Shown here in pieces: positions 1 through 9,039 of a stretch of 64,000 nucleotides of DNA. Each line of letters starts with the position of its first letter. The stretch's first letter is position 1. The stretch covers positions 39,704 to 103,703 of the forward strand of contig DAISIL010000004.1 in the NCBI GenBank assembly GCA_036822015.1, in the 5' to 3' direction. Under the pieces are notes generated by a model. It was given only the letters and a program-made list of their open reading frames with translations, did no database searches and had not been told where the DNA came from. This DNA comes from DAISIL01 sp036822015 (GTDB lineage Bacteria > Bacteroidota > Bacteroidia > Cytophagales > Bernardetiaceae). Both the position numbers and the translations under genes were made by a program.

Positions 1-805
1 GCAGATGAAACAACATCACCAACAAAGACACCACCGCATAAAGTGCCGTAAAGAAAAAAAGCGAGGTAAAAAACACACTTTGTGCCACATAGATCACCAA
101 CGCATCCTGCTCGGCGTAGCGGAACATCTCGTTGAGAAAATATACCTGAACGATCAGGATCAAAAACAGCATAAAAATACCCATCAACTTCTGACGGACA
201 TCCAGATACGGTATCCAGCGCAAATTTGCCGTCGTAAAAAATGACAACACCACATAGATACCCGTGAGGGCATAAAAGATATACACCGGCAAATCGAAAT
301 GAAAAAAGTGCAAGAAGAGGGCGGCAAAAAGACTTGTCTCGAAGACCTGCCAAAATAAAGAGACCCAGCGGGTGGGTTGGTATAGCACCATGATTTTCCA
401 CTTGCGGAAGGCCGTCAGGAGAAAGATCGTCAGGAGGGCAAAATCAATGTGATGAAACAAACTAATGAGCAAAATATCCGCCGCAAAGTCATTGACGCGG
501 AGCAGGCGAATGAACAAACCCAGGCTCAAAGACGCAAAGACACAGACCAGCCCAAGGGCCGTCGTCTTCCAGAGCAGACCATAAAACTCCTCATCCTCTC
601 CTTTTTTTTGGTTCAGTACACGCAGGTAAAGGTAAGAGAAAACCAAAAAGAGGTTGAGCATCAAGCCATTGAGCCAACCAGGGGAATCAAAATCATGCAC
701 GCCCTGCTTGTGTGTGATCTCGGTAATATCCAGTATGGTAAGACCGGCCCAGCTACCAAAACCACCCAGCAAAAGTGCCGTGTCCCATCGTCCGTCTTTG
801 TACAT
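1..805 (-). CDS. N-terminal part of a multi-spanning membrane protein (sensor type), runs off the left edge
   Basis: Reading the complement from the ATG at 805 gives 268 codons with no stop up to base 1, so the gene is cut by the window edge. An in-frame TAA lies 9 bases before the ATG, which fixes the start. The product begins MYKDGRWDTALLLGGFG and contains about eight hydrophobic segments of roughly 20 residues, separated by short charged loops (for example KKGEDEEF and RKWKIM). No enzymatic motif is reached. Many Bacteroidota proteins with this kind of N-terminal bundle continue into a coiled coil and a histidine kinase or SpoIIE phosphatase domain; that is inference only. It lies about 60 bases downstream of uvrA on the same strand. 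The membrane character is certain, the function unknown. Confidence 0.7.
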   Translation of the reverse strand, partial: MYKDGRWDTALLLGGFGSWAGLTILDITEITHKQGVHDFDSPGWLNGLMLNLFLVFSYLYLRVLNQKKGEDEEFYGLLWKTTALGLVCVFASLSLGLFIRLLRVNDFAADILLISLFHHIDFALLTIFLLTAFRKWKIMVLYQPTRWVSLFWQVFETSLFAALFLHFFHFDLPVYIFYALTGIYVVLSFFTTANLRWIPYLDVRQKLMGIFMLFLILIVQVYFLNEMFRYAEQDALVIYVAQSVFFTSLFFFTALYAVVSLLVMLFHL

Positions 806-866
806 GAGGCGTTGTTAGATTTCCGAAAACTACTAAAAAAAAAACTCTTTCCTCTATTCCAGGCGA

Positions 867-3701
867 TCAATTTTGGGGGAGTTCGCTTTTGAGGAAGCGT
901 CCGGTGTGGCTTTCGGGGACATGTATGATTTGTTCGGGCGTACCTACGGCGATGATTTGTCCGCCTTGTTGTCCACCCTCTGGGCCCAGATCAATGACCC
1001 AGTCGGCGACTTTGATGACATCCAGGTTATGTTCGATGACCAGCACGGTATTTCCCTTATCTACAAGGCGTTGCAAGACCTCCAGCAGATAGTGGATGTC
1101 TTGAAAATGCAGCCCTGTCGTGGGTTCATCAAGGATGTAGAACGTGTTTCCGGTGTCGCGCTTGGAGAGTTCGGTGGCTAGCTTTACCCGTTGTGCCTCC
1201 CCACCGGAGAGCGTAGTGGCGTGCTGCCCGAGGGTGATATAGCCCAAGCCCACGTCGTAAAGCGTTTTGAGCTTGCGAAGTATTTTGGGATGGTTCACAA
1301 AAAAATCTTTGGCTTCACTGACACTCATGTTCAGGACATCAGCAATAGACTTTCCCTTAAACCGTATTTCGAGGGTCTCTCGGTTGTAGCGCAAGCCTCG
1401 GCAGGCGGGGCATTCGATATGAACATCAGGCAAAAAATCCATTTCAATCGTCTGCTTGCCTGCCCCCTCACAGACTTCACAGCGCCCCCCCTTGACATTG
1501 AACGAAAAACGCCCGGGCTTGTATCCGCGTACTTTTGACTCGGGCATGGCCGCAAAAAGGCTTCGGATGTCGGTGAACAAGCCCGTATAAGTAGCCGGAT
1601 TAGAGCGAGGTGTGCGACCAATCGGCGACTGATCGACCTCTACCACTTTGTCCAGGTGTTCGAGACCCTCGATGGCTGCATAAGGCATCGGTTTTTTGTG
1701 GCTGCGGAAAAAATGTTGGTTCAGGATCGGATAAAGCGTGTGATGGATGAGCGTAGATTTGCCGCTACCCGAGACACCCGTTATGCAGATGAAAGTCCCG
1801 AGGGGAAAATCAACAGAGATATTTTTGAGATTATTGCCAGATAAATCCTTGACTGAAAGGGATTTAAGATTTCCCTTACGGCGTTCCTTCGGGATGTGTA
1901 TTTGGGCTTTCCCGTTGAGAAAATCCGCCGTGAGGCTTTTTTGTTGGAGTACCTGCTCGGGCGTACCGTGTGCGACGATGCGTCCGCCATGTCGTCCGGC
2001 ACCTGGCCCGATGTCGATCAGGTAATCAGCGGCCAGCATCATGTCTTTGTCGTGTTCGACGACAACAACGGTGTTGCCCAGGTCTCGGAGCCGTTGTAGG
2101 GCATCAATGAGGCGGGCGTTGTCGCGGGTATGTAAGCCGATGCTGGGTTCGTCCAGGATGTAAAGTACGCCCACGAGTTGCGTGCCAATTTGGGTAGCCA
2201 GGCGGATGCGCTGGGATTCCCCCCCCGAAAGGCTGCGCATCGTCCGATCTAGGGTCAGATACTCCAGCCCCACATTGAGCAAAAAGCGCAGTCGTTTTCG
2301 GATTTCTTTGAGAACGGGGGTAGCAATGCGTACTTGCTTGTCGTTCAGGCGTTCTTCTATTCCATCTAGCCAGTCGGCTAAACTTTGGAGGTCTAGCTGG
2401 GCTAGCTCGGCAATATTTTTATCTGCAATCTTGAAGTGCAAAGATTCTTTTTTGAGCCTACTTCCCTGGCACGTGGGACATTTGACATAGGTCAGGTAGT
2501 CTTCGAGGACACTTTTTTTGCCCTTTTCTTCTTGTTGCTCCAGATGCGGGATGATCCCCTCAAAAGTCGTATGCCAGATTTGTACCTTGTCGGTTCTTTC
2601 GTTGCCGTAGCGCACCTTGATCTCGGCTTGACTTCCATAGAGGATTTCCTCGATGAGGGGTTCGGGCAAACGCTCAATGGGTGTACTCAAACTGCACTTG
2701 TGTAGCTTCAAGAAGGCTTCTAACTTCTTGAAAATCAGAATATCCCGAAACTCACCCAGCGGTGCTATTCCTCCACGACTGATACTTAGGCTCCGATCGG
2801 GGATGATCCGCTCCCTGACAATTTCGGGGATCTGCCCCAGCCCCTTACAATCGGGACACATCCCGTAGGGGGAGTTGAAGGAAAACAGATTGGGGGCTGG
2901 CTCATCGTAGGCTAGTCCGGTGGTCGGACACATAAGGTTACGCGAAAAGAAGCGCGGCTTCTCTTCTCCTTCCACCTGCAAGAGCATCACGCCTTTGCCT
3001 TCTTTGAGTGCCGTTCGGATAGAAGTAAAGAGGCGTGTGCGGTATTGCTCTTTTACCTGGATGCGATCCACGACCAGTTCGATGTCGTGGGTTTTGTAGC
3101 GATCCAGTTGCATTTTGGGTTGCAGGTCTATGATTACGCCATCAGTGCGCATTTTGGTATAGCCCAGCTTTCGGTAGCGCACAAAAAGTTCGCGGTAGTG
3201 TCCCTTACGCGCTCGGACTAAGGGGGCGAGCAGACTTACTTTTTGGTTGTCAAACTGTGCCAATATCTGCTCAATGATCTGTGCCTCTGATTGCTGGATC
3301 ATCTTTTCTCCGGTGTTGTAGGAGTAGGCCTCTCCGGCACGGGCAAAAAGCAAGCGCATGAAGTCATAGATTTCCGTTACCGTCCCGACGGTAGAGCGGG
3401 GATTTCGGGAGGTCGTCTTTTGCTCAATGCTGATAACGGGGCTTAATCCGTTGATCTTGTCCACGTCCGGGCGTTGGACGTTCCCGATGAAAGAACGGGC
3501 ATAAGCTGAAAAACTTTCCAGGTAACGCCGCTGCCCTTCGGCGTATAGCGTCTCGAAAGCAAGGGAGGACTTACCGCTACCACTGATGCCCGTGATGACG
3601 ACCAGTTGATTACGGGGAAAAGCCAGATGGATGTCTTTGAGGTTATGCTCACGGGCCCCAAATATCTCAATTTGCTCTTCTGCGACTACGGGTTCTTTCA
3701 T
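867..3701 (-). CDS. uvrA: Excinuclease ABC subunit A (UvrA)
   Basis: DNA damage-recognition ATPase of nucleotide excision repair; the dimer loads UvrB at lesions. The 944 residues match the family's usual length. Two ABC cassettes are complete: Walker A GISGSGKSS near residue 38 and GVSGSGKST near 641, signatures LSGGESQR near 488 and LSGGEAQR near 829, and Walker B motifs ending DEPSIGLH and DEPTTGLH. The C-terminal zinc module is intact (GRCEVCEG, then CPACRG). The middle CPTCQGSRL motif is also present. The first zinc module is incomplete: the leading pair reads CPTTG rather than CxxC, although the partner CPDC is kept. As far as I recall, this loss is common in Bacteroidota. The ATG at 3701 gives the expected short N-terminus before the IEIFGAREHNL motif. 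Confidence 0.97.
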   Translation of the reverse strand: MKEPVVAEEQIEIFGAREHNLKDIHLAFPRNQLVVITGISGSGKSSLAFETLYAEGQRRYLESFSAYARSFIGNVQRPDVDKINGLSPVISIEQKTTSRNPRSTVGTVTEIYDFMRLLFARAGEAYSYNTGEKMIQQSEAQIIEQILAQFDNQKVSLLAPLVRARKGHYRELFVRYRKLGYTKMRTDGVIIDLQPKMQLDRYKTHDIELVVDRIQVKEQYRTRLFTSIRTALKEGKGVMLLQVEGEEKPRFFSRNLMCPTTGLAYDEPAPNLFSFNSPYGMCPDCKGLGQIPEIVRERIIPDRSLSISRGGIAPLGEFRDILIFKKLEAFLKLHKCSLSTPIERLPEPLIEEILYGSQAEIKVRYGNERTDKVQIWHTTFEGIIPHLEQQEEKGKKSVLEDYLTYVKCPTCQGSRLKKESLHFKIADKNIAELAQLDLQSLADWLDGIEERLNDKQVRIATPVLKEIRKRLRFLLNVGLEYLTLDRTMRSLSGGESQRIRLATQIGTQLVGVLYILDEPSIGLHTRDNARLIDALQRLRDLGNTVVVVEHDKDMMLAADYLIDIGPGAGRHGGRIVAHGTPEQVLQQKSLTADFLNGKAQIHIPKERRKGNLKSLSVKDLSGNNLKNISVDFPLGTFICITGVSGSGKSTLIHHTLYPILNQHFFRSHKKPMPYAAIEGLEHLDKVVEVDQSPIGRTPRSNPATYTGLFTDIRSLFAAMPESKVRGYKPGRFSFNVKGGRCEVCEGAGKQTIEMDFLPDVHIECPACRGLRYNRETLEIRFKGKSIADVLNMSVSEAKDFFVNHPKILRKLKTLYDVGLGYITLGQHATTLSGGEAQRVKLATELSKRDTGNTFYILDEPTTGLHFQDIHYLLEVLQRLVDKGNTVLVIEHNLDVIKVADWVIDLGPEGGQQGGQIIAVGTPEQIIHVPESHTGRFLKSELPQN

Positions 3702-3740
3702 GGAGCTAAAACAAGAAAATCGCTGGAGTTGTTAAACACA

Positions 3741-3778
3741 AAAGACAGCAGTACAGGATAAAACCCTCTGCTGTCTTT
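3741..3778 (-). terminator. Hairpin downstream of the secreted protein gene at 3807-4238
   Basis: A perfect 11-bp inverted repeat (AAAGACAGCAG at 3741-3751, CTGCTGTCTTT at 3768-3778) with a 16-base loop lies between the stop of the 143-residue secreted protein gene and the uvrA start, both on the minus strand. On the minus strand the right arm ends in TTTTG followed by TGTTT, so the U-tract is interrupted. It is likely an intrinsic terminator that insulates uvrA. Confidence 0.6.
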
Positions 3779-3806
3779 GGTTTGAATAGAAAAACGAAAA
3801 AACAAC

Positions 3807-4238
3807 TTACCGATGGAAGCCCAGGACGGCAGCTCCACAGAAGTTTTTGGAGTTGTGAAACTCGAATTTGAGGTAATAAATACCCGTTGCTTCACACTTG
3901 TAGGTGATCCCGTTCAAAAATTTATTACTGATGAATGACGTACCTACTTGGTTTCGCTTTGAGTCGTAGAGCGTGGCAATGATTCCGTTGGCACCACCGT
4001 CCTTACTTGCGATACGAATGCGGTAGTCGGTATCTTTGCTGAATACACAGGTATATTCGATGGTTTTTCGTTTGCCATCGCGTCCGTCAATGCGGTAACT
4101 CTTCACGAACGTATGATCGCCGAGTTTGTTGAGGGCAATGCTGGTGAGCGTGCCAGTATCGCACTGCGCTTGCGCTGTTTGTGGAACTGCCCATACGATG
4201 CTGAAAAAAACGCTCAGGATGACCAATAATCTTTTCAT
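3807..4238 (-). CDS. Small secreted protein, member of a two-copy family in this window
   Basis: 143 residues with a clear signal peptide (MKRLLVILSVFFSIVWA, cleavage probably after the AQA before QCDTG). The mature part is about 118 residues and looks like an all-beta domain. It shares with the protein at 12552-12989 the pattern SYRIDGRDGKRKTIEYT, an Asn/Asp-rich GLIATLYDSK-like strand, a YKC motif and a final FCGAAVLGF. Three cysteines are conserved between the two copies, which suggests a disulfide in the periplasm or outside the cell. I do not recognise the family. The length and fold character recall pre-peptidase C-terminal-like beta domains, but no defining motif is present. It lies downstream of the lipoprotein gene on the same strand, 83 bases away. 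Confidence 0.8.
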   Translation of the reverse strand: MKRLLVILSVFFSIVWAVPQTAQAQCDTGTLTSIALNKLGDHTFVKSYRIDGRDGKRKTIEYTCVFSKDTDYRIRIASKDGGANGIIATLYDSKRNQVGTSFISNKFLNGITYKCEATGIYYLKFEFHNSKNFCGAAVLGFHR

Positions 4239-4321
4239 AACTTAGTGTTTTAATGAAAAAGTGCTTTTACAAGAACTTGTTTAGAATAGAACAAAGGCTA
4301 GTAGAATGAAAAAAACAGAGC

Positions 4322-5242
4322 TTACTTGACGATCTTGTTGCGGATCGAACGTATCAGGTTGATGATCTGGGTGATGTCTTCATCCGAAGCCTCTACAAAA
4401 GTCTTCCGATTCGACTGAATCACAATTTCATCATCCACCACTTTCATCACCGGCTTTCCTTGTTGCTCCACAATCTGCACACGATCATAAATAGATTTGA
4501 GTTCATTTAAGTCCGTGAGCAGTCCTTTGAAGTAAGGCTTGTTCTGATACACATTCAAGACCAACAAAATCCTTTCCAAAACGATTTTTTGTTCTCCGAT
4601 CTTTTCCTTCAGCTTGGCGTTGGCACTTTCTTGATATACCAATGAGGTGATATAACTAGCCTCCAACCAGCCACCGGTCAGGATCAAGATGCTCAAATAA
4701 TCGCGTCTTTGCTTGGAGAGATGAAAGTTGATTTTCTCAAAGTTAGACGTAGTTAATTGAAGCAGAGAATCCAGATTTTCGTTATTGGACGTGAGCCGCT
4801 TGATTGTAGCATAATCAAAAAATTGTCCAATACTCAATCCATCGGCCAATTTCTTGACCGAATTTAGGTAATTTAAGGCATCCTGGTTGATTCCGTAGAT
4901 ATTGGCGTAGCCTAAGTCGGTGCTATACACGCCTAAGTTGAGTGCTTTTTTGTAGTTAGTGGTATAGTTATCAACGGCTTTGGGATCGTTGAGGTCTTCG
5001 CGCTGGTACTCCGTGCCGATCTCCTTGATAAGAAAAGCCACCTCGAGCGGGTTAGGGATCGACTTGATGATGCCCGTGATAACCTCTTCATTGAGTTTTT
5101 CTACGGCATCTTCTTCGCCTTCTTTGGCTTCGGCAGCACCATTTTGGGCGTTCTCCGAGCTTTGTTGTCCATTTTCGTTGTTGCCCCCACATCCCACAAA
5201 GAGGAAGGAAAGCAAGAATAGGAGATAATAGAGCTTTTTCAT
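4322..5242 (-). CDS. Lipoprotein of unknown function, downstream of the TerB-like ABC transporter gene
   Basis: 306 residues from the ATG at 5242. An in-frame ATG 15 bases upstream (5257) is possible, but the internal start gives a compact lipoprotein signal MKKLYYLLFLLSFLFVGCGG. The Cys is followed by an Asn/Glu/Gln-rich linker (about residues 20-50). The rest is mostly alpha-helical, with no catalytic motif. Near residue 95 it reads LGVYSTDLGYANIYGIN, and the last stretch is TFVEASDEDITQIINLIRSI. I do not recognise a named function. It starts 49 bases after the ABC transporter stop on the same strand. With siaC and siaB upstream it forms an apparent four-gene unit, so a role as a periplasmic partner of the transporter is a reasonable inference. 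Confidence 0.8.
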   Translation of the reverse strand: MKKLYYLLFLLSFLFVGCGGNNENGQQSSENAQNGAAEAKEGEEDAVEKLNEEVITGIIKSIPNPLEVAFLIKEIGTEYQREDLNDPKAVDNYTTNYKKALNLGVYSTDLGYANIYGINQDALNYLNSVKKLADGLSIGQFFDYATIKRLTSNNENLDSLLQLTTSNFEKINFHLSKQRRDYLSILILTGGWLEASYITSLVYQESANAKLKEKIGEQKIVLERILLVLNVYQNKPYFKGLLTDLNELKSIYDRVQIVEQQGKPVMKVVDDEIVIQSNRKTFVEASDEDITQIINLIRSIRNKIVK

Positions 5243-5291
5243 GGTAAGTTGTCGCATTGTTGTTAGGATCGTTTAGATTTTGGTTAGAGAA

Positions 5292-8200
5292 CTATTCCCC
5301 TTTCTTACTTGTTGCTTTCTGAACAAATTTAGCTTCAGAGAACCAATGAAGCAAGCGTTTGAGGGACTCAAAGTACAAGGTAAAGTAAAGTAGAATGGTC
5401 ATGAGCCAGATCATGGCTACATTAAAGTAGTACGTTTGGTACAATTGACCGGCAAAATGCTTGTACGGTACAAAAAATTGCGCTCTAAAATCAAAGAAGC
5501 TCTTCTCGGCTGGATCAATGACATGAAAAATCGGATCCATCAGTTGTACCAGATGATCGTCCTTGCGAACAATGTACTCTACCCCCAAAAAGTTATTGCG
5601 TACAGCATCGGCAACTTTTTCAGAGTGGTAAAGGTCTTCGAGTTCTTTGACCGAAAGCATCTCTGGGTTCATTTCGATAGCGTACTTAATCGAATCCACG
5701 AACTCCTCTGATCGGTTAAACTCGCCGTTGTAAAAGTCTCGTATTTGTGAGAGCAAATCCCGCAGATACATCGCCGTTTCTTGGTCGAAGGACTCCAGGG
5801 TAAGGTCTAGGCTCAATGCCTGATTGACAATATCGGTGAGTTCCTCAAAGTGTAGGTCTTTCTTGATGAGTTCCAATTTCTTTAACTCATTGGAAATCAA
5901 GCGCACATCCGATTCAAGGACACGCTTTACCGAGTCGCTGGGGCTTTCCCTATACTCGGACACACGGTCGATGAGCCGTTCGATCTCGGGTATCCAATGA
6001 CTACGCTGGTAGTTGGCCTGGCTCTTCTTTAAGTCTTGCAAATAAAACACTTTCTGATAATCATTACCCTTAAACTGCTCCACCATCAAGGCTTCATAAG
6101 CCCAACGCGAAGCAAAAATATCGGCCAGGATGGGTACATGACCTTTCTCGGAAATAGCCGCGTGCATCTGATCGAACCTAAAAATAGCCCCACTCAAAAT
6201 CATCTGTGGGATAAGTAAAATCGGAATCAAAATATACACCGCCACAGCAGAGGAGAAAGAAGCAGATATGTTGAGACCTAAGACGTTAGCAAAGCAAGAG
6301 ATCGAAAACAATATCCCCCAATACGCAAAAAACATCCCTTTGATTTCCAGAACCAGATTACCAATCAAGACAAAAGACAATGCCTGAATAGCTGATAAAG
6401 TGAACAAAATCAGTAGTTTGGAAAACAAATAACTCGTCCGGCTTAGATTCAGGAACGACTCCCGTCGTTGAATCTTACGATCTCGGATGATCTCTTCGGC
6501 ACTCACGGAAAGCCCCATAAACAGGGACACAATGACCGAAATGAGAATATAGGCCGGAATGTTATCGTTGAAGCGGAAGATATATTGCCCTTCGGGGCCG
6601 TTGTAGTAGCGCACCACCACGGAAAGAAACAAAGCCAATACAGGTGCTTCCAGTAAGTTGATGACCATGTACTGGGTATTACTCACCTTGGAGAGAAAAT
6701 CTCGAATCGTAAAGATGAGGGTTTGCTTATGACGCGGCGGAATCTGGAATGTTGCTTCGGGTGCATCCATGACCTCCTGTACCTCCTGGATGTCATGGTT
6801 TTTCTTGTAGCGTTCGTGCCACTCGTCAGGTGTGATCTTACGGACAGGCGTAAACTCTCCGTACTCGTCCACGACCCGCGCCTCGATCAGATTGAAGATC
6901 AGTTCTACGTTTACGTTACCGCAGGTGTTACACTGGCCCGAGTCGCTGCCTACCTGATTGGTGGCTTGCTTGAAGTATGTAACGGCTGCTACGGGGTTGC
7001 CGTAATAAACCGGATAGCCTCCCGTATCCATGATGTACATCTTGTCGAACATCTTATAGATGTCCGACGAAGGCTGGTGAATGACTACAAAAATGAGTTT
7101 GCCTTTGAGGGACAACTCCTTGAGCAGGTCAATAACATTTTCTGAATCGCGGGAAGAAAGACCCGATGTAGGTTCGTCCACGAACAGCACCGATGGTTCT
7201 CGGATGAGTTCGAGGGCAATATTGAGCCTTTTGCGTTGCCCACCACTAATTTTTTTGTTGAGTGGGCTACCCACTTTGAGGTGCTTGATGTGGTGCAAGC
7301 CGAGGCTCATCAAAACACCATCTACCTTCTTATTGACTTCTTCGTCTGTAAAATTATCGAAGCAGAGCTTGGCGTTATAATACAAGTTCTGATAAACCGT
7401 CAAATCCTCCATCAACAGATCGTCCTGGGCCACATAACCGATCACACCTTCGATGCGTTCCTTTTCGGTATGAATATTAAACCCATTGATGGTTACGGAT
7501 CCGGAGGAGGGTACCTCCAGCCCTGCCATCACGTTGAGTAAGGTCGTTTTGCCGGCACCGCTAGCTCCCATGATCCCGATGAGCTTTCCGGCATTTTCGG
7601 AGATGTTGATGTTACGGAGGCCTACGTGTCCGTTGGGGAAGCGAAACTCTAAATCCTTAACATTAAAAGAGAGCTTGGTAGCCGTTGAGTCGGCATTGTA
7701 AGTAGCTACCAGATCACTGTAATAGAGCGGCTTACCGCGTGGGGTACGAAATACACTGCCGTGTGAGAAAAGCGTAACAACATTTTTCTTGAACAGTTGT
7801 CCGTTGAGGAATATCTCGTCTTGTCCCGTGTATTTGGTGAAATACAGCCCTACACTAGGCACGCGGGCGAAGATAATCTCTCCATCGAGTAGCTGGGAAT
7901 CAATGTACTTTCGTCGGCTGCCTTCGGGTGGTGTCTCTTCATCGAAGACCAGGATGTCTTCGTGGTCAATGATTTCGTAGGAAGAAGGTGCCTTAACAAA
8001 ACTCTCCACGATGGCGTATTCCTCTTTGGGGATATTGAAAACCCTTGACACCGTATCAATGATTTCCATACGCTGGGGCGTAAACTCGTTATCGGCAGCG
8101 AGCATCTCCAGGAGTTTGAAGAGGACGATGACCTTCTGCTGTTGGGTAAGTGTTTTGTTGATTTTCTTACAAATCCCCAGAATTTTGACCGAATCACTCA

Positions 8201-8492
8201 CACTTGTTCCGCGCTTTTTGCGCTTGCGTCGCTTTCTGCGCTTGACGGCTTCGGTATCCTCTTCGTCGTTTTCTTCTTCTTCCTCTTCGGGTTCTTCCTC
8301 TTCTTTCTTGGCATACTCGCCGTACTCGGCGACCTTATCATAGAGTTGTAGATACTCAGACACCGTTCTTGAATCCAATTCTTGCTGGAAGTAACGAATG
8401 ACAAAACTTCTTTCGCCTTCGGTTACCCCTCCATCTTGTTTGGAGATAATAGCAAATAATTGGGTCAGTGCTTTGAGTATTTCCTCACTCAT
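5292..8492 (-). CDS. ABCG-type ABC transporter with an N-terminal TerB-like domain and a large outer loop
   Basis: 1066 residues. Residues 1-175 resemble a TerB-like tellurite-resistance domain (ALTQLFAIISKQDGGVTEGE, then LLEMLAADNEFTPQRMEII). It is split by a low-complexity stretch of Glu/Asp followed by Arg/Lys (about 65-100). A short beta region follows (EIFLNGQLFKKNVVTLFSHG). The ATPase has Walker A GASGAGKTT near 309, signature SGGQRKRLN near 416, Walker B VLFVDEPTSGL near 433 and the switch His in VVIHQPSSD. The order ATPase then membrane domain is that of ABCG half-transporters. Six hydrophobic helices lie at about 620-770 and 1020-1050. Between the fifth and sixth is a roughly 240-residue charged helical segment, much longer than the usual ABCG outer loop. 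A cysteine pair CNTCG sits after the ATPase. Substrate unknown. Genes for SiaC-like and SiaB-like proteins lie directly upstream. Confidence 0.9.
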   Translation of the reverse strand: MSEEILKALTQLFAIISKQDGGVTEGERSFVIRYFQQELDSRTVSEYLQLYDKVAEYGEYAKKEEEEPEEEEEENDEEDTEAVKRRKRRKRKKRGTSVSDSVKILGICKKINKTLTQQQKVIVLFKLLEMLAADNEFTPQRMEIIDTVSRVFNIPKEEYAIVESFVKAPSSYEIIDHEDILVFDEETPPEGSRRKYIDSQLLDGEIIFARVPSVGLYFTKYTGQDEIFLNGQLFKKNVVTLFSHGSVFRTPRGKPLYYSDLVATYNADSTATKLSFNVKDLEFRFPNGHVGLRNINISENAGKLIGIMGASGAGKTTLLNVMAGLEVPSSGSVTINGFNIHTEKERIEGVIGYVAQDDLLMEDLTVYQNLYYNAKLCFDNFTDEEVNKKVDGVLMSLGLHHIKHLKVGSPLNKKISGGQRKRLNIALELIREPSVLFVDEPTSGLSSRDSENVIDLLKELSLKGKLIFVVIHQPSSDIYKMFDKMYIMDTGGYPVYYGNPVAAVTYFKQATNQVGSDSGQCNTCGNVNVELIFNLIEARVVDEYGEFTPVRKITPDEWHERYKKNHDIQEVQEVMDAPEATFQIPPRHKQTLIFTIRDFLSKVSNTQYMVINLLEAPVLALFLSVVVRYYNGPEGQYIFRFNDNIPAYILISVIVSLFMGLSVSAEEIIRDRKIQRRESFLNLSRTSYLFSKLLILFTLSAIQALSFVLIGNLVLEIKGMFFAYWGILFSISCFANVLGLNISASFSSAVAVYILIPILLIPQMILSGAIFRFDQMHAAISEKGHVPILADIFASRWAYEALMVEQFKGNDYQKVFYLQDLKKSQANYQRSHWIPEIERLIDRVSEYRESPSDSVKRVLESDVRLISNELKKLELIKKDLHFEELTDIVNQALSLDLTLESFDQETAMYLRDLLSQIRDFYNGEFNRSEEFVDSIKYAIEMNPEMLSVKELEDLYHSEKVADAVRNNFLGVEYIVRKDDHLVQLMDPIFHVIDPAEKSFFDFRAQFFVPYKHFAGQLYQTYYFNVAMIWLMTILLYFTLYFESLKRLLHWFSEAKFVQKATSKKGE

Positions 8493-8596
8493 GGGTCAAG
8501 ATTCAGAAAATTTTTTTTGATGACGTACCAACACCCAATACCGATGAAAAAGCAGCGGATGCGTACGCACAAATAGGGCAAAAAGTGTGCTAAAAG

Positions 8597-8965
8597 CTAG
8601 TAAGTGTTAAACTCAAATGGAATATCTTCTACTAGATCGGAAAACTCCTCTCCGGCTTCTTCCATATCTTCATCGTCTTCGTGGTAATACCACATGATGA
8701 TCGTCCCTTCGATTTCCTCGAGCGAGGAGAGAATGTCCAGGATCAGTTTGGAAGAGGCGGTATTGAAGTACTCCAACCGAAAGATGAAGCGGGTCTCGGG
8801 GAGTTTTTCTTCTTTGTAGCGCTCGATCCACTCTAAGATGGGCTGATAAAACTCGGCGGCATCTTCGGGGAGCGAACGCCCGGAGATTTCAAAATGAGCC
8901 TCTTGCTTGTTTAAGATAACAGCAGGGGTATCTTCGGTTCCGGGAAGGTTAATAACTTCCAGCAT
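8597..8965 (-). CDS. siaC: SiaC-family (DUF1987) regulatory phosphoprotein
   Basis: 122 residues, the normal length for this family. It starts MLEVINLPGTEDTPAVILN and contains FEISGRSLPEDAAEFYQP followed by WIERY, the hallmark of DUF1987/SiaC. In Pseudomonas aeruginosa, SiaC is phosphorylated on a threonine by the kinase SiaB, dephosphorylated by the PP2C phosphatase SiaA, and in its unphosphorylated form binds the diguanylate cyclase SiaD. The segment EYFNTASSKLILDIL contains the Thr/Ser position expected to be the phosphosite. The tail is strongly acidic (EDDEDMEEAGEEF). No GGDEF protein is encoded in this window, so the downstream target may differ, perhaps the adjacent transporter. It lies 74 bases downstream of the siaB-like gene, with a possible promoter of its own. 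Confidence 0.88.
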   Translation of the reverse strand: MLEVINLPGTEDTPAVILNKQEAHFEISGRSLPEDAAEFYQPILEWIERYKEEKLPETRFIFRLEYFNTASSKLILDILSSLEEIEGTIIMWYYHEDDEDMEEAGEEFSDLVEDIPFEFNTY

Positions 8966-9010
8966 ACGGCTTGATGGTTAATGTTTAGGGTAGTTCTTTT
9001 ATTTAAAACA

Positions 9011-9018
9011 CAAAAGTA
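9011..9018 (-). promoter_or_regulatory. Candidate -7 promoter element for the siaC-like gene
   Basis: The complement reads TACTTTTG, an exact match to the Bacteroidota -7 consensus TAnnTTTG, 45 bases upstream of the siaC start and inside the siaB-siaC spacer. A TTTG lies only about 12 bases further upstream, so the -33 element is not at the usual spacing. It may give siaC and the transporter transcription independent of siaB. Confidence 0.4.
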
Positions 9019-9039
9019 ATCATTCTCTCCCAAAGTTTC

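Noticed and set aside
449..892. 147-codon plus-strand frame at the left edge
   Set aside because: Antisense to the partial membrane protein, with charged low-complexity composition and no domain.
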